Shown here piece after piece: positions 25,571 to 32,316 of a stretch of 64,000 nt of DNA. The notes beneath the pieces were generated by a model. The model was not told where the DNA came from. It saw nothing but the letters and a program-made list of their open reading frames with translations, and ran no database searches. Within the stretch, counting starts at the first letter, position 1. Each line of letters opens with the position of its first letter. Origin of the DNA: Microbulbifer bruguierae (lineage in GTDB: Bacteria; Pseudomonadota; Gammaproteobacteria; Pseudomonadales; Cellvibrionaceae). The DNA lies in the NCBI RefSeq assembly GCF_029869925.1, contig NZ_CP118605.1, positions 1,674,001-1,738,000 of the forward strand. Direction: 5' to 3'. The position numbers and the translations under genes were made by a program.

Positions 25571-28183
25571 ATGGCGAAGCTCACCCATGCGGCCAGGCTA
25601 CTCTCTGCCACCGCGTTTTTGCTGTTGTTCACAGCCTGCAGCAAAGACGCTCCAACCAATGAATCCGCAAATACCGAAAGTGATTTCAAACCCGTTGCCG
25701 AAATCACCAAAAATTCCACGCACTTTGCCGGCCTGTTCGATTTATACCAGAACGAAAAAAGCGGCAGTCTTTACCTGAAGATCCTGCCAGAGCAACTCGG
25801 CCAGGACATCATTCATCATATGCAGGTCAATAACGGCATTCCCGGAAACAACATTTTTCACACCATGGGAATGTACTTTGAGCCGCGGATTCTCCGCTTC
25901 GAGCGTTACTTCGACAAGATCCACGTGCGGCAGCAAAACACCATTTTTACCTTTGACAAGGAAAACCCGGTGAGTCGCGCCAACCATGCTAATCTCAACC
26001 TCCCACTGCTGGCCGCACTCGAAATCGAAGCCCGTGACAAGGACAGCGGCGCAGTCTTCATCAATGTGGACAGCCTGTTTCTCAACGACTCCCTGCGCCA
26101 GTTGAAACCATCGCCCAACCCCGAGGAAAAACCCGGGGACCGGCTTACCCTGGGGAAACTGAATGGAGACAAAACCCGCTTCACCAGTCTGCACAATTAC
26201 CCGAAAAATACCGATGTGGTGGTCGAGTATGTTTACGACAACCCGGAGCCGGTCTTGCCAAAAGATTTTGGCGGCAACATTGCAGATTATGCACTGGGAG
26301 ATGAACGCAGCCTGGCCTTCAGTATCCGCCATATTCTGATTCAGGCGCCGGAAAATGACTTTATACCGCGACCGGATGATCCACGCCTGGGCTATTTCAC
26401 AGCCCTCAGACAGGTGATGACCTCGGACAGTGCAGCCCCTTACGGCGATTTCATCAATCGCTGGCACCTGGTCAAGAAAAATCCCCTGGTGGACGTTTCC
26501 GAGCCAGTGGAACCCATCGTGTGGTGGATCGAAAACACAACGCCACTGGAATACCGGGACACCATTCGCGACGCGACACTGGCGTGGAACCAGGCCTTCG
26601 AGCAGGCGGGCTTTAAAAATGCCATTCAGGTAAAAGTGCAGCCGGACGATGCGGACTGGGATGCGGGAGACCTGCGCTACAACGTGCTGCGCTGGACCGC
26701 GTCGCCACAACCCTTGTTTGGTGGACTCGGACCGAGTATCGGCGACCCCCGCACCGGCCAGATCCTTGGCGCTGACATCATGCTCGAACTGGTCGCCATG
26801 CAGAACAGATCGCGAATGGAAAATATATTCGATGTGCCGGCGAGTACAACACCCGCCACCACGACCACTTTCCATGCTGCAGCACAGTCTCATGCCCCCC
26901 TCTTTACGGGCAGCGCCTTTGGCACCGCGGCACTCGCCGCCATGGATGCAGACAAGGCCACCAGCAACCGTTTTTCCGAGGAGTTTCTGTATTTTCTGAT
27001 CCTGCACGAGGTGGGTCACACCCTGGGGCTGAACCACAATTTCATTGCCAGCCAGCACCAGCCCCTGGCGTCGATATTCGATAATCAACACACCCGCGCC
27101 CAGGGCCTGACCGCATCCGTCATGGATTACCCCGCTCCCAACCTGTCGGCGGATGCGGACACCCAGGGACAGTTCTACGACGTTGCGCCCGGAGCCTACG
27201 ACCGCTGGGCCATTGAATACGGCTATTCACCGGCGGTGGTCGACCCTCAAGAGGAGACGCAGCGCCTGTCGAACATCCTCGCCCGCTCCACCGACCCCGC
27301 GCTGGCCTTTGGCAACGACGCCGATGATATGCGCACCCCCGGGGCGGGTATCGACCCTCGCATTATGATCAATGACATGAGTGGCGATGCGATTGGCTAT
27401 GCACAGAACCAGTTCGAGCTGACTCAGAAAATACTGGGCTCCCTGCCGAGCCGCCTGCTCAGGCAGGGGGAGTCCCGTCAGGAGTTGGTCAACGGAGCCA
27501 ACGTTGCTCTGGCCCAATACGGCAGTGCGGCGCAAACGGTTTCCCGTTACATCGGCGGCGTTATGGTGGACCGGGCCATGGTCGGGCAGGAAGGCGGCAA
27601 CGATCCCTTCCGCCCGATACCTGCGTCCGAGCAGAAACGGGCAATGGAAATACTGGAAGAATATGTATTCGCACCGGATGCGCTGGTACTTTCACCGGAG
27701 CTGATCAAACAGTTGCAACAGCAGCGCCGCTGGTTTTTCTTTTACGGAAAAACCGAAGACCCGAAAGTGCACGACCTGGTGTTGAATATCCAGAAGTCGG
27801 TGCTGGTTCATGTGCTGAACCCGGTAGTACTGAAACGCATTCAGGATTCGACGCTGTATGGCAATGGTTATTCCATGACCGACCTGTACGCCGACCTGAA
27901 CCTCGCCATTTTCGCCGCGGACGCCACCGGCAATGTGGATAGTTTCCGGCAGAATCTGCAGCGGGAATACGTTGACCGCCTGGTTGCCATATCCGGCTCC
28001 AGCAAGGACGGCGCCCGCCAACAGCAGGCACAGGCACTGGCGAGATATTCCCTCAAGCAGATTGAACGACAGCTTGAAACCCAGGGTAACAACCCGGTTT
28101 CCCGTGCACACAAGGAACATATCCGGTTTGTCATCCGTCAGGCCCTGAACCCCAACGGCACAGCAAAAACCAACGCGGTCTAA
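25571..28183 (+). CDS. Zinc-dependent metalloprotease lipoprotein (DUF5117/DUF4953-type)
   Basis: An 870-residue protein starting at ATG 25571 (MAKLTHAARLL), preceded by AAAAGGA. The N-terminus is a lipoprotein signal with lipobox LFTAC, so it is acylated at Cys 23 or close to it. The extended zinc site HEVGHTLGLNHN is near residue 479, a metzincin-like HExxHxxGxxH. The flanking regions (FAGLFDLYQNEKSGSLYLKI; DLRYNVLRWTASPQPLFGGLGPSIGDPRTGQI; SVMDYPAPN, a Met-turn candidate) match large bacterial metalloproteases that carry DUF5117, DUF5118 and DUF4953. It is expected on the periplasmic side of a membrane, cleaving unidentified proteins. A strong hairpin follows its stop. Confidence 0.85.
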   Translation: MAKLTHAARLLSATAFLLLFTACSKDAPTNESANTESDFKPVAEITKNSTHFAGLFDLYQNEKSGSLYLKILPEQLGQDIIHHMQVNNGIPGNNIFHTMGMYFEPRILRFERYFDKIHVRQQNTIFTFDKENPVSRANHANLNLPLLAALEIEARDKDSGAVFINVDSLFLNDSLRQLKPSPNPEEKPGDRLTLGKLNGDKTRFTSLHNYPKNTDVVVEYVYDNPEPVLPKDFGGNIADYALGDERSLAFSIRHILIQAPENDFIPRPDDPRLGYFTALRQVMTSDSAAPYGDFINRWHLVKKNPLVDVSEPVEPIVWWIENTTPLEYRDTIRDATLAWNQAFEQAGFKNAIQVKVQPDDADWDAGDLRYNVLRWTASPQPLFGGLGPSIGDPRTGQILGADIMLELVAMQNRSRMENIFDVPASTTPATTTTFHAAAQSHAPLFTGSAFGTAALAAMDADKATSNRFSEEFLYFLILHEVGHTLGLNHNFIASQHQPLASIFDNQHTRAQGLTASVMDYPAPNLSADADTQGQFYDVAPGAYDRWAIEYGYSPAVVDPQEETQRLSNILARSTDPALAFGNDADDMRTPGAGIDPRIMINDMSGDAIGYAQNQFELTQKILGSLPSRLLRQGESRQELVNGANVALAQYGSAAQTVSRYIGGVMVDRAMVGQEGGNDPFRPIPASEQKRAMEILEEYVFAPDALVLSPELIKQLQQQRRWFFFYGKTEDPKVHDLVLNIQKSVLVHVLNPVVLKRIQDSTLYGNGYSMTDLYADLNLAIFAADATGNVDSFRQNLQREYVDRLVAISGSSKDGARQQQAQALARYSLKQIERQLETQGNNPVSRAHKEHIRFVIRQALNPNGTAKTNAV

Positions 28184-28194
28184 ACACAGACTTG

Positions 28195-28221
28195 CCCGGC
28201 GACCGACACGCGGTCGCCGGG
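28195..28221 (+). terminator. GC-rich hairpin after the metalloprotease gene
   Basis: CCCGGCGACCG, loop ACACG, CGGTCGCCGGG: a perfect 11-bp stem starting 12 bp after the stop. No T-tract follows, so it may act as a Rho-type or 3'-end stabilising structure. Confidence 0.55.
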
Positions 28222-28390
28222 TATCCCTCCCCAGCTCCATCGCGGTTTTACTGATCGGCGATCAGCACGTCACACAACACCTACATCCCACTCCCACCGC
28301 GACCGCGCATTTCTCCTGGCAATCTCTGGGTTTCACCGAAATTGACACTAGGATTCGATGAGTAACCTCTATTCCAGAAGGAGTTCTCCA

Positions 28391-28675
28391 ATGGCGACAA
28401 CAAAGGCCCCCAACAGCGGCGCTGGCCGTGAAAAGCTGCACAAGGCCTACAACCTTGCCGGTGAAGCCGCGCACGATACTGCGGAACACGTGAAGATGCG
28501 CGCGCGGGAAACGGCGGATCAAGTGAAAAGCCGCACCCGTGAAACCGTGGAAAAAGGTAAACAGCACGCGCACGATGTGACCGAACGGGCAGAAAATTCG
28601 ATCAAGGCGCACCCGCTGATCAGTGTTGGTTGTGCATTTGCCGCCGGGTGGCTAATTGCGAAGATTCTCAAATAA
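28391..28675 (+). CDS. DUF883/ElaB/YqjD-family membrane-anchored protein
   Basis: A 94-residue protein starting at ATG 28391 with AAGGAG eight bases upstream. It has a long amphipathic helix rich in Ala/Glu/Lys/Arg with TRETVEKGKQHAHDVTERAENSIKAHPLISVGCAFAAGWLIAKILK. The C-terminal hydrophobic segment is the DUF883 tail-anchor. In E. coli YqjD and ElaB are inner-membrane proteins that associate with ribosomes in stationary phase. It is followed by YqjE- and YqjK-like genes, the same order as the E. coli yqjDEK cluster. Confidence 0.85.
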   Translation: MATTKAPNSGAGREKLHKAYNLAGEAAHDTAEHVKMRARETADQVKSRTRETVEKGKQHAHDVTERAENSIKAHPLISVGCAFAAGWLIAKILK

Positions 28676-28786
28676 CTCTCCCTTCAGTATGTATACCCGC
28701 GAGCAAGTGGTCGACATTTCCCTCATGCAACATCGGTACGCAGGTGAACGGTTGTTAAGAAACCAGCAAGCGATAAATGCTGGGTA

Positions 28787-28843
28787 AAAATTGAGATGAC
28801 CGGATGAAAATTGAGATGACCTGATGAAAATTGAGAGGAGCGG
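28787..28843 (+). repeat. Three tandem ~20-bp units in a gene leader
   Basis: AAAATTGAGATGACCGGATG (28787-28806), AAAATTGAGATGACCTGATG (28807-28826) and a diverged AAAATTGAGAGGAGCGG (28827-28843). The third copy supplies the GAGGAG ribosome site of the YqjE-like gene that starts at 28850, while the first two carry GAGATGA in its place. Confidence 0.85.
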
Positions 28844-28849
28844 CAACTG

Positions 28850-29353
28850 ATGGCCGCGCATGACAAGTCCAAACAGCAGCACGATGCCTCCCGCGCGTCC
28901 GCGCAAAGTGACCCGGAAGAGGAATCCTCGTTTACCGATCCCGCGCAGGACTGTGCCGGTGTTACTGAGGATTTCCATGGACTGCTTGAGCGCGCGGAAG
29001 CCACCATGACGCTGGCCACTGCTTGGGCTGAGAATTATTCCAGTCTCGTGCGGCTGGAGTTTCAGCGTACGCTGGGTGCAGGGAAGCGCATCGTGGTGCT
29101 GCTACTGTTGCTATTTTTCCTGGCCATCGCCCTGATCGAGAGTCTCTGCGCGGGGGCGGGTTTACTCGGCTATTACTTTTTCAATTCCATCTATATCGGC
29201 TTCGGTATTTTCGTGCTGGCGCAGTTGCTGATTGTTACCGCTCTCCTGCTGTCACTGCGGAAGCTACGTGCGTTACTGGGTTTTGAAGAATCCCGTAAAC
29301 AGGCTCAACAGGCGTTGAATGATGTCTCTGCGCTCTTTAAACAGGCAAATTGA
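28850..29353 (+). CDS. YqjE-like (phage-holin superfamily) membrane protein
   Basis: A 167-residue protein. The hydrophilic N-terminal half (residues 1-75) is followed by two membrane helices (about 82-110 and 115-140) and a charged C-terminal tail. The pattern LVRLEFQRTLGAGKRIVVLLLLLFFLAIALIE resembles YqjE/putative actinobacterial holin-X proteins. It sits between DUF883 and YqjK-like genes, and its 3' end overlaps the YqjK-like start by 35 bp. The role is presumably envelope-related; there is no lysis gene here, so a true holin role is unlikely. Confidence 0.7.
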   Translation: MAAHDKSKQQHDASRASAQSDPEEESSFTDPAQDCAGVTEDFHGLLERAEATMTLATAWAENYSSLVRLEFQRTLGAGKRIVVLLLLLFFLAIALIESLCAGAGLLGYYFFNSIYIGFGIFVLAQLLIVTALLLSLRKLRALLGFEESRKQAQQALNDVSALFKQAN

Positions 29354-29564
29354 ACTTCACTGCGAGGAGATGGATCTGCAAAGACGCAGCGCTCTGCGCC
29401 TGCTGCAACAACAGCGAACCCAGGCGCTGATGCAGGCACAAAGCGTGCCCCTGCCACTGGCGATGGCGGTGGCTTTTGCCGGTGGCTTCCTTGTCCAGCG
29501 GATATTCCGCAATCCACATCCGCGAACACTGCTGAATTGGTACCTGACCTGGCAGGCACTCTAG
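29319..29564 (+). CDS. YqjK-like small membrane protein
   Basis: An 81-residue protein. The charged N-terminal helix (SLRSLNRQIELHCEEMDLQRRSALRLLQQQRTQAL) is followed by a hydrophobic stretch (PLPLAMAVAFAGGFLVQRIF) and a short tail. Order and appearance match YqjK in the yqjDEK cluster. It overlaps the YqjE-like gene by 35 bp, which implies translational coupling. Two adjacent ATG codons (29319 and 29322) are possible starts. The stop TAG begins an imperfect 12-bp tandem repeat (29562-29585). Confidence 0.65.
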   Translation: MMSLRSLNRQIELHCEEMDLQRRSALRLLQQQRTQALMQAQSVPLPLAMAVAFAGGFLVQRIFRNPHPRTLLNWYLTWQAL

Positions 29565-29592
29565 TGGTTCACGTAGTGGTCCGGGCCTTGGC

Positions 29593-30927
29593 TTAGGTTC
29601 CGGATTTCGCCACACTCAGTGTTTCTCCCGCCCCCCCGGGGCGGTTGCCGATGTCGATGATTTTTTTGGCCACGTCAACCAGCTTCAGGTTCATTTCCAT
29701 CGCCCGCTGCTGCATGGTGCGATAGGCCTCTTCCTCGTTCAAGCGCAGGCTGCGCATCAACACGCCCTTCGCCCGCTCGATCAGTTTGCGTTCGTTCAAA
29801 GCCCGGCGAGCTTCCTCCAGCTCTTCACTCACCCGACGAATATGCGTCACCTGGGAACGGATCAGGTCGTACAGGGAATGCGTCAACGTCTGCCCGTGCA
29901 ACGCCGGCACGCTGGTCGCCGTAGCGCTGCCATACAGGCCCGGCACCTCCGGATCGAATAACACTGTCAACGCCGGCACCCGGTCCCAAACGGCGGACTT
30001 CATCATTTCCAGTTGCGCATAGTGGTGGCCAAGTTCCGCCTGTGCTTCGGCGACACGCTTGCGACTGGCCTCGCGCAATTTCGCGGTGATGGCATTCTCC
30101 AGGCGATGCATGGCGTCGATACGCGCGGTAGCCAGCTGGTACCAGACTTCGCTGATCTCGGAGGCAATCGGTTCACCGTCCTTGAGCGCGGCAATCATCA
30201 GGCGTAAACGCTGCAGATCGCGCGCATCCTGGCTGTCTTCTATCGCCTGCCAGCGCGCCAGCTCCACGTTTCCGGCGAATTCACAGAACACTTCCAGGCT
30301 GTGGCGCTGGCAGTCCTGTAAGTGGTTCAGGCGTCCGTGCAGGCTTTCATCGAAACTGCTGCCGGCAAAGCCGATGGCCCCCCAGGCGCGCTCCTGACCG
30401 GCAAATTCTTTCGCCTGCATAAAGTTGCCCAGGGCCACGAGCAATCTGGTTACTTCGGGATCATCCGCCACATCCGCAGCTTCCAGCACCACCGACAGCA
30501 AACCGGCAATCAGTCGGCAATATGCATCCGTGGATTCCAGTGCACTGACTTCAAAGGCATCGATATGCCGGCGCAGATTGACCAGTTCATCCAGACCGTG
30601 GAGAGCGTAAGCGATACCGTTCAGCAGCCGCATATCTCTGGGGCTGTCGTAGCGACCAGGTCCCAGATACTGCTCGTGCAGCAGTTGGCGAAACCCCCCT
30701 TCACTGTCGCTGCTGCAGTGCATCTGATCCTGGCGGTGATCCGCAAAACGAGCCCCGGAAGAAACCAGATAGATGTTGCTGATACCGCGCTCGCGCTGTA
30801 GCTGATGCACCAGATCAGAAACCGTCGTCACCAGTTCACAACTGCGCACCAGTCGCTGCAGCGCCTGAATCTCTGCGCGTTTGGCTGCCAGCAGAAATTT
30901 TTCTGCATCCTCTCTGTGATTGGTCAT
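29593..30927 (-). CDS. NIT-ANTAR antitermination regulator (NasR-like)
   Basis: A 444-residue protein. The N-terminal NIT (nitrate/nitrite-sensing) domain spans about residues 30-290 (LVHQLQRERGISNIYLVSSGARFADHR near the start is the NIT signature). The C-terminal ANTAR RNA-binding domain spans about 365-425 (EELEEARRALNERKLIERAKGVLMRSLRLNEEEAYRTMQQRAMEMNLKLVDVAKKIID). In Klebsiella NasR this arrangement binds nitrate or nitrite and then a two-hairpin leader RNA, which prevents a terminator from forming. It is divergent from the nitrite-channel gene at 31425, whose leader contains hairpins and a strong terminator, so that gene is the obvious target. Confidence 0.93.
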   Translation of the reverse strand: MTNHREDAEKFLLAAKRAEIQALQRLVRSCELVTTVSDLVHQLQRERGISNIYLVSSGARFADHRQDQMHCSSDSEGGFRQLLHEQYLGPGRYDSPRDMRLLNGIAYALHGLDELVNLRRHIDAFEVSALESTDAYCRLIAGLLSVVLEAADVADDPEVTRLLVALGNFMQAKEFAGQERAWGAIGFAGSSFDESLHGRLNHLQDCQRHSLEVFCEFAGNVELARWQAIEDSQDARDLQRLRLMIAALKDGEPIASEISEVWYQLATARIDAMHRLENAITAKLREASRKRVAEAQAELGHHYAQLEMMKSAVWDRVPALTVLFDPEVPGLYGSATATSVPALHGQTLTHSLYDLIRSQVTHIRRVSEELEEARRALNERKLIERAKGVLMRSLRLNEEEAYRTMQQRAMEMNLKLVDVAKKIIDIGNRPGGAGETLSVAKSGT

Positions 30928-31028
30928 GACTCCGCGTTCCCCGAAAAATAATCCCTATTCTGAGCTGAGCAATAAACATTCCAGTAACAAGTTACGGCTT
31001 CAAAAATTTTCGATGCCAGAATCAGGTG

Positions 31029-31043
31029 GCACCATTTCAGTGC
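31029..31043. promoter_or_regulatory. NtrC-type enhancer site
   Basis: GCAC-CATTTCA-GTGC fits the NtrC consensus of GCAC and GTGC half sites separated by seven bases. It is about 125-140 bp upstream of the sigma-54 element at 31169, a normal enhancer distance. One good site is seen; a second is only a half site (GCACC near 31058). Confidence 0.6.
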
Positions 31044-31168
31044 AAACAGGAAAATTCGCACCAGCATAAATCACTAAATAAGGATTTTTACGTCATTCTT
31101 TCGTAGAAGCCGCTAAAACCCCGCCGTTAATCCGTACTTTGGCAATGAAAATTTACTTTCCGGTAAGT

Positions 31169-31184
31169 TGGCACCGAGATTGCT
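31169..31184 (+). promoter_or_regulatory. Sigma-54 (-24/-12) promoter of the nitrite-channel operon
   Basis: TGGCAC-CGAGA-TTGCT is an exact match to the sigma-54 core (TGGCAC, five bases, TTGCW). Transcription would begin near 31195, giving a leader of about 230 nt before the ATG at 31425. Confidence 0.85.
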
Positions 31185-31205
31185 ATCAATTCCCTGTAGC
31201 GCGCT

Positions 31206-31245
31206 GTATGGCCTGGCCCATGCCGCTCACCAGGCCAGAGGCCTG
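31206..31245 (+). promoter_or_regulatory. Tandem leader hairpins, probable ANTAR target
   Basis: Two small adjacent hairpins can form: GTATGG-CCTGGC-CCATGC (31206-31223, six-nt loop, one G-U pair) and CAGGCC-AGA-GGCCTG (31231-31245). They are mutually exclusive with a larger one, TGGCCTGG (31209-31216) pairing with CCAGGCCA (31230-31237). ANTAR proteins bind two tandem hairpins with hexanucleotide loops. The first loop has the right size, but it lacks the usual first-position A, so the exact motif is not confirmed. Confidence 0.5.
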
Positions 31246-31271
31246 CGACAAATAGAACACACTGGATAAAG

Positions 31272-31320
31272 GCGTCCATCACTTTCCGGCAACGGCCGGT
31301 CTGTGTGGGCGCTTTTTTTT
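31272..31320 (+). terminator. Intrinsic terminator in the nitrite-channel leader (attenuator)
   Basis: GCGTCCATCAC pairs with GTGTGGGCGC (one bulge, one G-U), enclosing an inner hairpin CCGGC-AACG-GCCGG, followed directly by eight T (31313-31320). It lies about 105 bp before the start codon and downstream of the sigma-54 start, so most transcripts would stop here unless the NIT-ANTAR protein acts. Confidence 0.85.
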
Positions 31321-31424
31321 GTGCCCCGAATTTCCAGTGCTGACGGACTGTTGCGGTACCGGATCGCTGAAATTCCTTGCACAGGTGGACACCCGATCCT
31401 TAAACACTCAATAAGGTGAAAACT

Positions 31425-32276
31425 ATGGCTTATCTCGTTCCAACCGAATTTGTGACCAAAATGGTCGACGCCGGGGAATCCAAAATCTATATGTCCACCC
31501 GCGATACCCTGGTACGCGCGTATATGGCCGGCGCCATCCTCGCCCTGGCCGCGGTATTTGCGGTGACCGTCGCGGTTGCCAGCGGCTCCCATCTGGTGGG
31601 GTCCATCCTGTTCCCGGTGGGCTTCTGCATGCTCTACCTGATGGGCTTTGATCTGCTGACCGGAGTATTCGTTCTCGCGCCACTGGCATGGCTGGACCGT
31701 CGCCCCGGCGTCACCTGGGGCGGCATTCTGCGCAACTGGGGCCTGGTATTCCTCGGCAACTTCGCCGGCGCGCTCACCGTCGCGGTGATGATGGCCTTTG
31801 TGTTCACCATGGGTTTCAACACCGAACCCGGCGCAGTTGGCGCCAAGCTTGCCGCTGTTGGTGAAGCCCGGACCCTGGGGTACGCGGAATACGGTGCCGC
31901 TGGCTGGTTCACCATTTTCCTGCGCGGCATGCTGTGTAACTGGATGGTCTCCATGGGTGTGGTAGGCGCAATGATTTCTACCCATGTCAGCGGCAAGGTA
32001 CTCGCCATGTGGATGCCCATCATGCTGTTCTTTTTTATGGCCTTCGAGCACTCCGTGGTAAACATGTTCCTGTTCCCCACGGCGATCATGATGGGTGGCG
32101 ATTTCTCCGTGCTTGACTACTTCATCTGGAATGAAATCCCGACCGCACTCGGCAACCTGGTAGGCGGTCTGGCGTTCACCGGCCTGACCCTGTACAGCAC
32201 TCACTACAAAACTGCCCCCAAGCGTCAGCTCACTGCTGCCGTTGACAGCAAGGCGGGTAACGAGGCCCTGGCCTGA
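31425..32276 (+). CDS. Formate/nitrite transporter family channel (NirC-like)
   Basis: A 283-residue membrane protein starting at ATG 31425 with AAGG nine bases upstream. Six membrane helices are visible. FNT-family marks include the NMFLFPTAIMMGG block (about residue 213) and GNLVGGLAF (about 243), plus ILRNWGLVFLGNFAGAL (about 102). The context (NIT-ANTAR sensor, NtrC/sigma-54 control, cyanase) favours nitrite over formate. A terminator-like hairpin lies directly after the stop, yet the downstream genes are tightly packed. Confidence 0.9.
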   Translation: MAYLVPTEFVTKMVDAGESKIYMSTRDTLVRAYMAGAILALAAVFAVTVAVASGSHLVGSILFPVGFCMLYLMGFDLLTGVFVLAPLAWLDRRPGVTWGGILRNWGLVFLGNFAGALTVAVMMAFVFTMGFNTEPGAVGAKLAAVGEARTLGYAEYGAAGWFTIFLRGMLCNWMVSMGVVGAMISTHVSGKVLAMWMPIMLFFFMAFEHSVVNMFLFPTAIMMGGDFSVLDYFIWNEIPTALGNLVGGLAFTGLTLYSTHYKTAPKRQLTAAVDSKAGNEALA

Positions 32277-32286
32277 TAGCCGTTTG

Positions 32287-32315
32287 AGCCCCGCACCTGC
32301 GGGGCTTTATTTTTC
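32287..32315 (+). terminator. Intrinsic terminator after the nitrite-channel gene
   Basis: AGCCCCGC, loop ACCT, GCGGGGCT, then TTATTTTTC. A perfect 8-bp stem starting 10 bp after the channel stop and ending one base before the ATG of the phosphatase/kinase gene. It may set a lower level for the downstream genes. Confidence 0.8.
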
Positions 32316-32316
32316 T

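Noticed and set aside
25742..27091. 449-codon antisense ORF opposite the metalloprotease gene
   Set aside because: The plus-strand gene has a lipobox and intact HExxH site; the antisense frame has no recognisable feature.
28850..29353. Phage holin / prophage remnant
   Set aside because: The protein has a holin-superfamily look, but flanking YqjD- and YqjK-like genes show an ordinary yqjDEK cluster, with no phage gene nearby.
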